Source: CAYMUR01 sp964393615
GTDB taxonomy: Bacteria > Planctomycetota > Planctomycetia > Pirellulales > Pirellulaceae
Length of the DNA: 64,000 nucleotides
NCBI GenBank assembly: GCA_964393615.1
Contig: CAYMUR010000014.1
Location: 19,056 to 83,055, forward strand
Direction of reading: 5' to 3'
Shown: positions 1 to 8,521 of the stretch, piece after piece
How the letters are laid out: each line of letters starts with the position of its first letter
Numbering within the stretch: the stretch's first letter is position 1
Notes under the pieces: model-generated
What the model saw: only the letters and a program-made list of their open reading frames with translations
What the model was told of the DNA's origin: nothing
Databases searched by the model: none
Program-made: the position numbers and the translations under genes

Positions 1-1
1 T

Positions 2-1147
2 GCTCACATTATCACTCGCATGATCATCGGTGGTGCTCAAGAGAACACCTTCTTGTGTTGCCGTGATTTGATGCGCACATTTGGTGATGACGTGTTATTG
101 ATTTGTGGGCCAGAGTGCGGGCCAGAAGGCACCTTGTTGCCCGAAGTTGAGTCAAGTGGTATTCCGTTGCAGGTGGTTTCAATGTTGCGGCGCGCTGTCC
201 ATCCTATAAGGGATGCGATTGCCTATCGACAGCTAAAAACGGTATTGCACAAGTATCGGCCAGATGTGGTGCATACCCACAGTGCCAAGGGAGGAGTATT
301 GGGACGTCTGGCGGCTTCGAAATGCAAGGTACCTGCCATAGTACATACCGTACACGGTGCTCCGTTTCATGATTATCAGCAATGGGTACCGAGGACGTTG
401 AGTCGTTGGAGTGAAGCCTATGTAGCACGACACTGTCATGCCCTGGTCAGTGTGGCAGATGCAATGGCGGAGAAAATGGCTCAGCACGCTATCGCTCCAC
501 CGGATCGTTTTGTCACAGTTTATAGTGGTATGGAGGTAGACAAATTTCTTGAAGCGGACCGTTATCGAGAAACGTTGCGCAGAGAGCTTGGCTACGATGA
601 GAAGCATATTGTGATTGGAAAAGTTGCCAGATTATTTCACCTTAAGGGGCACGAATATTTAATCCGCGCTGCAAAGCAACTTCTAGCCCAACGGTCGGAT
701 GTGCGGTTCCTATTGGTGGGGGATGGAATCCTTAGACAGCCATTACAGCAGCAGATTGATCGAGCAGGGCTTAGTGAATTTTTTCAAATGGTTGGCTTGG
801 TCGCTCCGCTGAGAATTCCAGAATATCTGGCGGCGATGGATATGGTTGTTCACACGAGTCTGCGCGAAGGCTTGGCACGTGTTTTACCTCAAGCATTGTT
901 AGTGGGCCGACCGGTTGTCAGTTACGATATCGACGGTGCTCGCGAGGTGGTTCAGCATGGACGCACCGGATATTTGTTGCCACCCAAGTCGGTGGAAGCA
1001 TTGACGGCGTCTTTAGCGAGGTTGGCGGAGAATCCTGAATTACGGAACCGAATGGCGAGTGAAGGACGTCGACTGTGTGAACAACGATTTTGCCACGAAG
1101 TGATGACAAAGCGGTTACGTGATCTGTATCTTCGTTTGCTACACTGA
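2..1147 (+). CDS. Family 4 glycosyltransferase, 5' end outside the window
   Basis: This is a GT-B fold retaining glycosyltransferase of the GT4 type, expected to transfer a sugar from a nucleotide-sugar to a cell-surface glycan or lipid at the inner face of the membrane. The first in-window ATG is at 20, but the frame is open to the edge and reads AHIITRMIIGGAQ, the usual GT4 N-terminus, so the true start lies further left. Visible signatures are the GGAQENT loop, the acceptor-side HTHSAKGGVLGRLAA segment, the KVARLFHLKGHEYLI donor-domain start, and REGLARVLPQAL followed by GAREVV. In the usual E-x7-E donor motif the second Glu is Gln here, which is atypical and could alter sugar binding. The substrate cannot be deduced. 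A Ser/Thr kinase follows after 110 bases. Confidence 0.88.
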   Translation, partial: AHIITRMIIGGAQENTFLCCRDLMRTFGDDVLLICGPECGPEGTLLPEVESSGIPLQVVSMLRRAVHPIRDAIAYRQLKTVLHKYRPDVVHTHSAKGGVLGRLAASKCKVPAIVHTVHGAPFHDYQQWVPRTLSRWSEAYVARHCHALVSVADAMAEKMAQHAIAPPDRFVTVYSGMEVDKFLEADRYRETLRRELGYDEKHIVIGKVARLFHLKGHEYLIRAAKQLLAQRSDVRFLLVGDGILRQPLQQQIDRAGLSEFFQMVGLVAPLRIPEYLAAMDMVVHTSLREGLARVLPQALLVGRPVVSYDIDGAREVVQHGRTGYLLPPKSVEALTASLARLAENPELRNRMASEGRRLCEQRFCHEVMTKRLRDLYLRLLH

Positions 1148-1257
1148 TACGCTATACCGATCGGGCTTTTCGTACCTATCGGCTTGGTTTAAAATAGAAG
1201 TCGGCGCTAGTTTATGAACAACAACCCATCCGAATGTTCAGGTAGAAAATTCCTTCC

Positions 1258-2118
1258 GTGTCCACCCCAGGTCGTACACACATCGGCGCCTATCGTCTTG
1301 TCCGTCAAATCCGTACTGGACAGTCATGCCAGGTATGGCTGGCAGTGAACTCGGCAAACGAACGCGTAGCGCTTAAAGTCCTCAAGGAGGACTATTACAA
1401 GAATCGGCAAGAGATTGGTCATTTAAAGCACGAATACAATGTTGGCCAAGATCTGGATCATCCCAATGTCATCCGTGTCATTGAGTTTAACATTGCTGAA
1501 AAAATACCATATTTAGCGGCAGAGTATTGTGGCGCACAGAATGTCAAGCAGATTGTCCAGAAAGGAGTCGCTCGTTTTGCACCGAAACTGGAAGAAGTCA
1601 TCAGGCAATCTGCCCAGGGGTTATCTCATTTACATGGCCACGGCTGGTTGCATCGGGACATTAAGCCAGACAATTTTATGATCAATGATGGTTTTACAAA
1701 AGTAATTGATTTTTCATTAGCTGTTAAAACCAAGCGAGGATTGTCAAAGCTGTTAGGTGGACGTTCAAAGGTACAGGGGACTCGTAGCTACATGTCACCA
1801 GAACAGATTCGCGGCGAGTCGCTCGACTTGCAATCAGATATGTATAGTTTCGGTTGTACAGTCTACGAGATGCTGACTGGCAGGCCTCCGTTTACAGCCG
1901 AGTCACCAGACGAGTTATTGATGAAACATCTTAAAGCGGCAGTACCTTCGTTGTTCGTGACCGCCCAAAACGTTACCGAGGATTTTGCTGGTCTGGTTAC
2001 GAGGATGATGTCAAAAGACATTCGGGAGCGCCCACACTCGATGGATGAATTTCTGGTTGAATTTGACAACCTTAAGATTTTTAAAAAACCGCCTGTTCCT
2101 TCGGGGAACGAAGGATGA
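1258..2118 (+). CDS. Serine/threonine protein kinase, kinase domain only
   Basis: A 286-residue Hanks-type kinase with no transmembrane segment or extra domain, so probably cytoplasmic. Seen directly: VALK lysine at about residue 40, catalytic loop HRDIKPDN at 132-139, metal-binding DFS (instead of DFG) at 151-153, GTRSYMSPEQ activation segment at 174-183 and DMYSFGC at about 194-200. The glycine-rich loop is degenerate (RTGQSCQVW rather than GxGxxG). The Lys, HRD Asp, Asn and DFx Asp are all present, so activity is plausible, but the DFS change and poor P-loop make it unusual. The start is GTG: the frame is closed by TAG at 1243-1245 and no ATG lies between. accA begins 6 bases after the stop, so the two are likely co-transcribed; whether the kinase affects fatty-acid synthesis is speculation. 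Confidence 0.9.
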   Translation: MSTPGRTHIGAYRLVRQIRTGQSCQVWLAVNSANERVALKVLKEDYYKNRQEIGHLKHEYNVGQDLDHPNVIRVIEFNIAEKIPYLAAEYCGAQNVKQIVQKGVARFAPKLEEVIRQSAQGLSHLHGHGWLHRDIKPDNFMINDGFTKVIDFSLAVKTKRGLSKLLGGRSKVQGTRSYMSPEQIRGESLDLQSDMYSFGCTVYEMLTGRPPFTAESPDELLMKHLKAAVPSLFVTAQNVTEDFAGLVTRMMSKDIRERPHSMDEFLVEFDNLKIFKKPPVPSGNEG

Positions 2119-2124
2119 CAACCA

Positions 2125-3093
2125 ATGCCTGTGCAAAGTAATGGTTTACCGTTCGAGAATAAAATTATTCAGTTGGAGACTGAACTAAAGAATCTTGAAT
2201 GCGCCAGTGATCAAAGTGCTGAAAGCGAAGAGCAGATACGGCAACTTCGGCGTCAATTAACCGAATTTGTCCGAGAAACCTATCGCAATTTGACTCCATG
2301 GGAAACGGTGCAGGTGGCGCGGCACAAAGAACGTCCGCAAACGGTTAACTACCTCGATTTGGTCTTTGATGAGTATGTTGAACTACATGGCGATCGTCAT
2401 TATGGAGACGACCGAGCATTACGGACTGGATTTGCCAAACTTGACCAATTTAAAGTGATGGTAGTGGGGCATCAGAAAGGGCAAAATCTCAAAGAGCGCA
2501 GTGAATGTTTTTTTGGGTGTGCACAGCCAGAAGGGTATCGAAAAGCGCTGCGGAAAATGAAATTGGGGGCAAAATTCGGCATGCCGATCATTTGTTTGAT
2601 CGATACTCCCGGAGCCTATCCTGGGGTTGGTGCCGAGGAACGTGGACAAGCACAAGCGATCGCTGAAAATATGTACGAGATGTCTCGGTTGCCGACCTGT
2701 ATCATTTGTGTTGTGATTGGTGAGGGAGGTAGTGGTGGAGCGCTTGGTATTGGGTTAGGTGACCGTGTTGCCATGCTGGAACATGCTTACTATTCGGTGA
2801 TCAGTCCCGAAGGATGTGCGGGGATACTTTGGAAAAGCCACGAGTTTGCTGAGCAGGCTGCAAAAGCGCTACGATTTACCGCACGTGACTTGCCAGAGCT
2901 GGGCGTTGTGGATGAGATCATCGAGGAACCGTTGGGTGCCGCCCACCGGGACCACTTTTTAATGGCTGCCAGGCTGAAAAGTTATCTGGTCAAGACGCTG
3001 CGAGAATTGGTGGAGATCCCGTTGGACGAGCTACTGGAAAATCGGTATGAGAAGTTTCGACGGATGGGTGTTTTCTTAGAGCAAAACAGCTAA
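2125..3093 (+). CDS. accA: Acetyl-CoA carboxylase carboxyltransferase subunit alpha
   Basis: With AccD this subunit forms the carboxyltransferase that moves CO2 from carboxybiotin on AccB to acetyl-CoA, making malonyl-CoA for fatty-acid synthesis in the cytoplasm. At 322 residues it matches the usual bacterial AccA length (about 315-325). The N-terminal helical part contains LTPWETVQVARHKERP; the crotonase-like core holds ELHGDRHYGDD, IDTPGAYPGVGAEERGQ, the oxyanion-hole segment GEGGSGGALGIGLGDRV and YSVISPEGCAGILW, all diagnostic. ATG at 2125 is preceded by GAAGGA about nine bases upstream inside the end of the kinase gene. AccD, AccB and AccC are not in the window. Confidence 0.97.
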   Translation: MPVQSNGLPFENKIIQLETELKNLECASDQSAESEEQIRQLRRQLTEFVRETYRNLTPWETVQVARHKERPQTVNYLDLVFDEYVELHGDRHYGDDRALRTGFAKLDQFKVMVVGHQKGQNLKERSECFFGCAQPEGYRKALRKMKLGAKFGMPIICLIDTPGAYPGVGAEERGQAQAIAENMYEMSRLPTCIICVVIGEGGSGGALGIGLGDRVAMLEHAYYSVISPEGCAGILWKSHEFAEQAAKALRFTARDLPELGVVDEIIEEPLGAAHRDHFLMAARLKSYLVKTLRELVEIPLDELLENRYEKFRRMGVFLEQNS

Positions 3094-3255
3094 TATTTTC
3101 GATCGCTATCAGGCAGCCGGAATTGGCTTTGCAGCAGTCGATTCGATGTTCATATTGGCGGTCGATGAATCCCAGAGCAGTGTGTTGTAGGCCCGTCTTT
3201 GGATAGATTTCCAACGTCCGATAATGTTCGTTATGTTCGGTTTATGCCTTCTGTT

Positions 3256-3891
3256 CTAACTATAAAATGGGGCCCCTGGCGTTGGTGGTGGTTGCTCTCG
3301 AAATCCAATGGGACGGTCGGTGGCTCGACTGTCGGCGGCTCGACTGTGGAATTCCTCGTCTCCATGTTCCCGTGATGTCTCTTCTCGGGAATCGTCAAGG
3401 CGATGCAAATACGGTTCGAGAACTTGGTGTAGTTCATCGGGCATGATGACGTGGGATTTGTCCAACAGGCAGGCGATATAAAAACCTGACCGAGACGCAA
3501 TAATGGATTTTCGCTGGCTTTCTGGTGCTAATGTTACGGCAAATAAGGTAATAATCACACACAGTACGACTCCCTTGGCTGCCCCCAGGATAGCCCCTAC
3601 TTGGTGGTCAAATTCTTTTAGTTTCACTCGACTGATGAATGCCCTGAGTGTCCCAAAAGCTATCCACACGAGAGCGGATGTCGCCAGATACAAGATAAGC
3701 ATGGCCAAAAGGACGTTCCAGGGAGGTTCGGTGTGAATCCATTCGGCGACCTTGTACCGAAATTGGTGTGCTACAAAATAACTGAGAAAGATGGACCCCA
3801 ACGATGCTAATTGCCATGCCAGTCCCTTCCATAAGCCCCAGATTGTTGTTGTCACGAGGACGACCAGCATAAAAATGTCGTAGGATTGCAT
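3256..3891 (-). CDS. CvpA-family-like integral membrane protein
   Basis: About 211 residues with the layout of CvpA/colicin V production proteins: four hydrophobic helices in the first 140 residues (LVVLVTTTIWGLWKGLAW, LGSIFLSYFVA, VLLAMLILYLATSALVWIAF, GAAKGVVLCVIITLFAV) with a polar loop before the fourth, then a soluble C-terminal tail. The family is loosely linked to envelope homeostasis; exact function is unknown. The open frame extends to 3942, but ATG at 3891 (MQSYDIFMLVV) is preferred because GGGAG lies ten bases upstream and the N-terminus then matches the family. The tail contains a 15-base direct duplication (3316-3345) encoding a repeated SRA(A/T)D-like segment. The gene converges on accA. 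Confidence 0.72.
   Translation of the reverse strand: MQSYDIFMLVVLVTTTIWGLWKGLAWQLASLGSIFLSYFVAHQFRYKVAEWIHTEPPWNVLLAMLILYLATSALVWIAFGTLRAFISRVKLKEFDHQVGAILGAAKGVVLCVIITLFAVTLAPESQRKSIIASRSGFYIACLLDKSHVIMPDELHQVLEPYLHRLDDSREETSREHGDEEFHSRAADSRATDRPIGFREQPPPTPGAPFYS
3316..3345. repeat. 15-bp tandem duplication inside the CvpA-like gene
   Basis: Two adjacent 15-base copies, GTCGGTGGCTCGACT and GTCGGCGGCTCGACT, differ at one position. Because the unit is five codons the duplication keeps the CvpA-like frame open and repeats five residues in the hydrophilic tail. Confidence 0.85.
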
Positions 3892-4146
3892 CGACTGTTG
3901 TCTCCCGCATGATCTGCGGTCTGCATTGAGTGTGGCAACCATGACACCGCACGGTAAAGTCGTTTGATTTCGGGTGTTTTAAAACGACGACGGGCAAATT
4001 GCAGTGATGAAGTATATCTAGCTGACGGTCCTTGGCGAATAGAGGAATTGGTCGTAAATGGTATTTTTGGCGCCAGCAATGCGCGCGATTCAACGAGAGA
4101 GCGGACTTGCCGTCCTGATGGCGGATCCGTAAAGTTGTGTTCCACC

Positions 4147-4920
4147 ATGGCAGGCTATCGAACACATCTGACGACGAGCACTTTGTTGGGGGTTGGTTAC
4201 GGTTTCACCGGTTACTGGGTGTACGACGTCCGTCCGGCCACTTGTCTGTTGGGAGCAGGTTTGTGCGGTTTGTCGGGCATGCTTCCGGACCTTGACAGTG
4301 ACACGGGGGTGGCGTTACGAGAAAGCGTCGCCTTCGGAGCTGCCGTGGTTCCGATGCTACTACTCGATCGTTTTCAGGAAATGGGGTTAACCACGGATTT
4401 AATGGTACTGGTCGGGGCCCTGATCTACATTGGGATTCGATTCGGTTTGGCGGAAATCCTGAGGCGTTACACGGTGCACCGAGGCATGTGGCACAGTGTT
4501 CCGGCAGCGGCGATTGCTGGGCTGTTAGCTTATCTTATTTGCATTGAACCGAATGCACAAACGGTTAACGCGTATCAGAGATCTATCGGTGAGAGCGGCA
4601 ATTTTGATGGTTTAGTCAACTATGGATTATTTGAAAAGATGTTTAAAGTTGTAGCCGTGGTGGTGGGGTTCATGTCCCATTTGTTGCTGGATGAATTTTA
4701 TAGCATTGAATGGTATGGCGGCCGCTTTCGTTTAAAACGTTCGTTTGGCACAGCCATCAAGTTCTATAGTAGCAGTGCGCTGGCCAACGCTTCGACTTAT
4801 GGAAAGTTAGCACTACTGGTAGCGGTGACTGTGTGGATGACAATCTACGATTCAGGCTCTCCGAGTTGGCAGGACTTGTGTGAAACGGCTCGACATTGGA
4901 TCGCCGGTTGGAGATTTTAG
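4147..4920 (+). CDS. YdjM-like (DUF457) membrane-bound metal-dependent hydrolase
   Basis: A 257-residue polytopic protein resembling the LexA-regulated inner-membrane hydrolase family (YdjM/DUF457). Seen: a TH pair near the N-terminus (H7), GMLPDLDSDTG after the first helices, TVHRGMWHSVPA in the middle and GFMSHLLLDEFY later; the spaced His/Asp residues fit the proposed metal site, between hydrophobic helices. Substrate and role are unknown. The open frame reaches back to 3964, but the upstream part is polar and unlike the family, so ATG at 4147 (MAGYRTHLTTS) is taken as start. The gene diverges from the CvpA-like gene (about 255 bases between starts) and converges on dtd. Confidence 0.82.
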   Translation: MAGYRTHLTTSTLLGVGYGFTGYWVYDVRPATCLLGAGLCGLSGMLPDLDSDTGVALRESVAFGAAVVPMLLLDRFQEMGLTTDLMVLVGALIYIGIRFGLAEILRRYTVHRGMWHSVPAAAIAGLLAYLICIEPNAQTVNAYQRSIGESGNFDGLVNYGLFEKMFKVVAVVVGFMSHLLLDEFYSIEWYGGRFRLKRSFGTAIKFYSSSALANASTYGKLALLVAVTVWMTIYDSGSPSWQDLCETARHWIAGWRF

Positions 4921-5017
4921 CATGCCAGCGAGTAATCGGTCTTGTCAAGAAGAAAAGAGATGGCTGGCCGTTTCCTGTTTGGCTTGATCTGTTGTTGCCT
5001 ACAAAAATCTAATGTTT

Positions 5018-5467
5018 TCAAAACAATTTTTGGCTATCCAACAACAAGGTTACTGGTCCATCGTTAATGAGGGATAAATCCATGTGTGCCCGGAAGACAC
5101 CGGTTGATACGGGTATACCTTTTGCCGCTACAGCGATCACGAAATCATTGTAAAGTTTTTCAGCTAATATCGGATCTGCAGCTGTCACAAAACTTGGACG
5201 TCGACCTTTGCGGCAATCACCAAACAGGGTGAATTGACTGATTACCAACATCTGGCCATGGACGTCCAGCAGTGAACGGTTCATTTTTCCAGCTTCATCT
5301 TCAAAAATTCTTAGTTCAACCAGTTTGTCAGCTAACTGATGAAGGTCGTTATGGGTATCTTTTTGAGCGACACCAAGCAGGACCACCATGCCGGTTTCAA
5401 TTTGCCCGACAGTCTCGCCTTCGACCACGACACTCGCCTGATGAACTCTTTGGACACAAGCTCTCAT
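5018..5467 (-). CDS. dtd: D-aminoacyl-tRNA deacylase
   Basis: A 149-residue cytoplasmic proofreading enzyme that removes D-amino acids (and glycine mischarged on tRNA-Ala) from tRNA. The DTD fold is recognised from the N-terminal MRACVQRV, the SQFTLFGDCRKGRRPSF segment whose SQxT motif shapes the active site, and the C-terminal NDGPVT motif carrying the cross-subunit Gly-Pro signature. Length equals the family norm (about 145-150). Its ATG overlaps the TGA of the upstream membrane-protein gene by four bases (5464-5467), indicating translational coupling. Confidence 0.96.
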   Translation of the reverse strand: MRACVQRVHQASVVVEGETVGQIETGMVVLLGVAQKDTHNDLHQLADKLVELRIFEDEAGKMNRSLLDVHGQMLVISQFTLFGDCRKGRRPSFVTAADPILAEKLYNDFVIAVAAKGIPVSTGVFRAHMDLSLINDGPVTLLLDSQKLF

Positions 5468-6240
5468 TGTGACGGTGTTTCATCTTGTGAAAAGGAATTC
5501 TGGGTTAATCTGTTTAACTCTTGCTGGTTTTGGAGGTGTTGTACATGGTTCAAAATCGACTGAATCACGATGTGATTTTTCATCAAAAAGTGTGATTGTT
5601 TCCAAAAACAGATGCCAACCAGTAAAGTTAAAGCCATTCCTGCTGTCCCATATGCAATGTTCCATCGAAGAATTTCTGTTGTTAAGCCTACGTTTGGATT
5701 AGCGGCTCCACCTAGTGCGGCGAGTAGCAGTACGGCGAAAATTGCGGTCAATGCCCAGGGAAAAGTTTGTCGTTTGTATGCCGTGCTCTTCGCTGCCAGT
5801 TCCGTGTCGAGAGCATATGCCTCGATGACTTCCTTGCACCAGCGACTGGTTCCGATGAAATAGGTGATCGTGATACTGCACACTAACATGGCCACCAACG
5901 CCGTCGCGACGAGAAACAAGAAATGAGAATCACTTTGACGAAGTGCTATTTCGAGCTGTTCGACAAGTTCAGCCTCCGCCGATTCTAATGTTTGTATGCC
6001 TGCAGCCCTGTTTCCAGGGTCTGTCTGTTCCGTCGACCATTGCAGTTCTTTGATTTCTGTATGAAGAGACTGTAATTGGTGTAGTAAATCGGTCGTGGCA
6101 ACAGAATTATCGATGGACAACCAGGTCCAGACACAATTGATGCCCAGTAATAGTGATGCTAGTCCTGCTAAGCTTCGGAAGATGTGAACCACAACGGTAG
6201 CAAACTGAGTTAATGATGCAGTGGAGGACTGACGACGCAA
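5464..6240 (-). CDS. Membrane protein of unknown function, coupled to dtd
   Basis: A 258-residue protein not recognised from any family. It has four hydrophobic stretches: about residues 20-40 (SLAGLASLLLGINCVWTW), 105-130 (FLFLVATALVAMLVCSITITYF), 165-185 (WALTAIFAVLLLAALGG) and 200-220 (GTAGMALTLLVGICFW). Between the first two is a predicted coiled coil (LLHQLQSLHTEIKELQW and a Glu-rich helix), and the C-terminus is polar and Gln/Asn-rich. The stop overlaps the dtd start by four bases, so both are translated from one message. No function can be assigned; a tie to tRNA proofreading is only positional. Confidence 0.75.
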   Translation of the reverse strand: MRRQSSTASLTQFATVVVHIFRSLAGLASLLLGINCVWTWLSIDNSVATTDLLHQLQSLHTEIKELQWSTEQTDPGNRAAGIQTLESAEAELVEQLEIALRQSDSHFLFLVATALVAMLVCSITITYFIGTSRWCKEVIEAYALDTELAAKSTAYKRQTFPWALTAIFAVLLLAALGGAANPNVGLTTEILRWNIAYGTAGMALTLLVGICFWKQSHFLMKNHIVIQSILNHVQHLQNQQELNRLTQNSFSQDETPSQ

Positions 6241-6393
6241 CTTCCATTATGTGTTTGGCATGAACCTTCGCACACCCCCCCTGCCCTGACATGCTACATG
6301 GGTGAATGTGACAGGCTGTCCTGCCAATCCGGATCGCCCATGTTCCCCAACAGCGTCGCTCCTACAAGTTGCTGGTCAAATCAACAGTCGAAT

Positions 6394-7587
6394 CTAATTG
6401 TTTTGAAATGCCTGAAGTCGTTCGTGCACGCCCGGTATGATTCGCGCAGCATTTTCATGGTACACTTTTTTTAACACGTCATCTGGCAGTCCGATTCCGT
6501 AGATTTGCCAAAAACCCTGTGGCGGGAATGCCTTTTCTGAGTAGGGAAAGTATTCATCGAACGTTTCTAAAAATCTCCAGTAGAGAGACAGCCGTTGCTC
6601 TGGCCAGGGTCCATCCGTTCCGAAGAGTATCCGATCGCCGTACTTCAAAAAGAACTTGCGTGCTGAATATGGCTGACGTCCCAACTCGCTAATGCGAGAT
6701 GCAATTTCCAGATATAAATTTGGATACGCATCCAGCCATTCGCCGATGGTCCGTAGGTCTTCGGCATTATTTGCCATGTGAGCACCGATGAACGTTGTTG
6801 TTGGGTGTCGACGGATCACGAGGTTTCGGGCTCGCAGCAGCTCTTCCCGAGAAGGAAATGTTTCGGACGAGAAACTCCAGTTGGGGTGCCGATATAATTC
6901 TTCCCAGCGCTCGTTGGTTTTATCAATTGGTAGAAAGAACGCCATGGGATCTGCGGTGTGCATGATCACTGGAATACCTAACCGTCCACAGGCTTCCCAG
7001 ATTTTGTCCCAGCGAGGATCGTCAATTTTTATCAGTGAACCATCAGGATTTTTGTATCCTAGTCCAAACTGTTTGAATAGCTTCAAGCCACTGACCCCTT
7101 GTTGCACGGCTGTATTCAAGGCCAAGACGGTTTGGTGAGAAAAATCCTCGCGGTGGCAGGCCCATGTTGCAGGGTCTTTTCGATTTCCGTCGCCGACCCA
7201 ATCAATATTTGCGAAAATCAAAAAGCGATCATGATGTTTGGGCCAGACAAGCTCCCGATGTTGTTGCAACTGATCACCCAGGCGCCCATCTAAACTTACG
7301 CTTACTGCAATACGGTGGCGATCCATGACTTCAAGGTATTTTTCTACCTGGCCATACACTTTTGGCAATTTATAAAGCAAATGGGAATGGACGTCGACGA
7401 CGGGAAATTTGGCATGTTGTAATGGGTGTTGCTCTACCCGTAACATTGCCCGGGGACGAAACTGTTGCAATGCCAGGTTACGTCCTTCTTGCCCGTCCAA
7501 TAATAGAGAAAATGCTGGTTGGTCTGCCCAACCGGACGGTACGCACAAAAAGACGGTTGTGGTCAACAGAGTAAAAGTGTATCGCAC
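6394..7587 (-). CDS. Secreted amidohydrolase-family (Amidohydrolase_2) metal-dependent hydrolase
   Basis: A 397-residue TIM-barrel hydrolase with a Sec signal peptide (residues 1-21, hydrophobic TLLTTTVFLCVPSG then WADQ), so it acts outside the cytoplasmic membrane. Seen: VDVHSHLL with D65, H67 and H69 at the end of strand 1, IMHTADP around residue 205, FIGAHMANN around 270 and FGTDGPWP with the late metal-binding Asp around 330; these are the metal ligands of the amidohydrolase 2 family (ACMSD/uronate-isomerase-like). Such secreted members are frequent in planctomycetes with unknown substrates; hydrolysis or decarboxylation of a small organic compound is the best guess. It lies downstream of hpnG with 133 bases between, possibly in the same transcription unit. 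Confidence 0.85.
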   Translation of the reverse strand: MRYTFTLLTTTVFLCVPSGWADQPAFSLLLDGQEGRNLALQQFRPRAMLRVEQHPLQHAKFPVVDVHSHLLYKLPKVYGQVEKYLEVMDRHRIAVSVSLDGRLGDQLQQHRELVWPKHHDRFLIFANIDWVGDGNRKDPATWACHREDFSHQTVLALNTAVQQGVSGLKLFKQFGLGYKNPDGSLIKIDDPRWDKIWEACGRLGIPVIMHTADPMAFFLPIDKTNERWEELYRHPNWSFSSETFPSREELLRARNLVIRRHPTTTFIGAHMANNAEDLRTIGEWLDAYPNLYLEIASRISELGRQPYSARKFFLKYGDRILFGTDGPWPEQRLSLYWRFLETFDEYFPYSEKAFPPQGFWQIYGIGLPDDVLKKVYHENAARIIPGVHERLQAFQNN

Positions 7588-7720
7588 TGTTACTTTCCTT
7601 ACTTTGAACGGTGGTGTGATTCAACAAACATGAAAGCAATTAGATTGCATCCTATTAGTTGGCTTTCCCGATCCATGGGAGCAGGTATGCGTCTAGCACG
7701 GTTTGTTCCAATGTCGTGCA

Positions 7721-8455
7721 TCAAGTTTGGCCAAGTTGCGGAATGATATCTACGAGGAATTGGCCCAGTCGGTTTGAGGAATTGATCGCATTTTCACGTA
7801 GTTTCCACAAGTCTTGTACACTAGAAGGCCGACGTATCACAGAGCCAGCTACGGCGCCCCAGCGAGCAGCACGCGTATCCTGGGCAAGTAAAATTTTGAT
7901 TTCGTCGGGTAGCGTTTGTTCTACCGAATCGAATACGACGCGCGTTGCAAGAAATTTAACTTTTTCTCCAGTACACACTTGAGCTACGGCGAACGATTCG
8001 AGATCCACCGTTAGGGCATGATGGATTTCACCCAATTGCTGTTTTATTTCAGCCGAAACGACGACATGATCGACGGTCAACACACGTCCTACATGGAGTC
8101 CTGTTGATTGATTATTCTCATGAAGATGCAAATCGATCGTCAGTAGGTTGCGCTGTTCATCTGTTACCGAATTTGCTACGACGATGTCGCCAGGACGCAC
8201 TGCGTTTATCAGGCCACCAGAAAATCCGGCCGAAATCACCCAGGAGGGCTGGTGGCGAGAAATTAAATGGCTGGTTGCCGCACCAGCTTGTTTAGCGCCT
8301 GGTCCAGAGGAAATCACGATCACCTGGATACCGGCCACAATACCCGTCGTTGTTGTGCAATCACCTTCTCGTGTGATATTCGTGTTACTGAGGTGGCTGA
8401 CGAATCCCTCCGCTTCAATACTCAGTGCAAAGACGATAGCGATAGGTCGAGCCAT
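7721..8455 (-). CDS. hpnG: HpnG-like hopanoid nucleoside phosphorylase
   Basis: A 244-residue MTA/SAH nucleosidase-type purine phosphorylase. In hopanoid synthesis HpnG releases adenine from adenosylhopane, giving (phospho)ribosylhopane. Sequence evidence: the N-terminal IVFALSIEAEGF, SSGPGAKQAGAAT phosphate/ribose loop, SAGFSGGLINAVRPGDIV, and VDLESFAVAQVC, where the Glu contacts ribose hydroxyls. Sequence alone would leave MTA/SAH nucleosidase possible, but the gene follows hpnH by 66 bases and shc lies just upstream of hpnH, which supports HpnG. Confidence 0.85.
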   Translation of the reverse strand: MARPIAIVFALSIEAEGFVSHLSNTNITREGDCTTTTGIVAGIQVIVISSGPGAKQAGAATSHLISRHQPSWVISAGFSGGLINAVRPGDIVVANSVTDEQRNLLTIDLHLHENNQSTGLHVGRVLTVDHVVVSAEIKQQLGEIHHALTVDLESFAVAQVCTGEKVKFLATRVVFDSVEQTLPDEIKILLAQDTRAARWGAVAGSVIRRPSSVQDLWKLRENAINSSNRLGQFLVDIIPQLGQT

Positions 8456-8521
8456 GTTTGCCGTTCAGGAGTGGCGCAGGAGCAACGGTGCCCAAGCCAA
8501 GGAAAAGAATTGCCATTGTAT

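Noticed and set aside
1148..1195. CCGAT...ATCGG inverted repeat after the glycosyltransferase gene as terminator
   Set aside because: Arms of only five bases around a 16-base loop and a weak T stretch; too poor to call.
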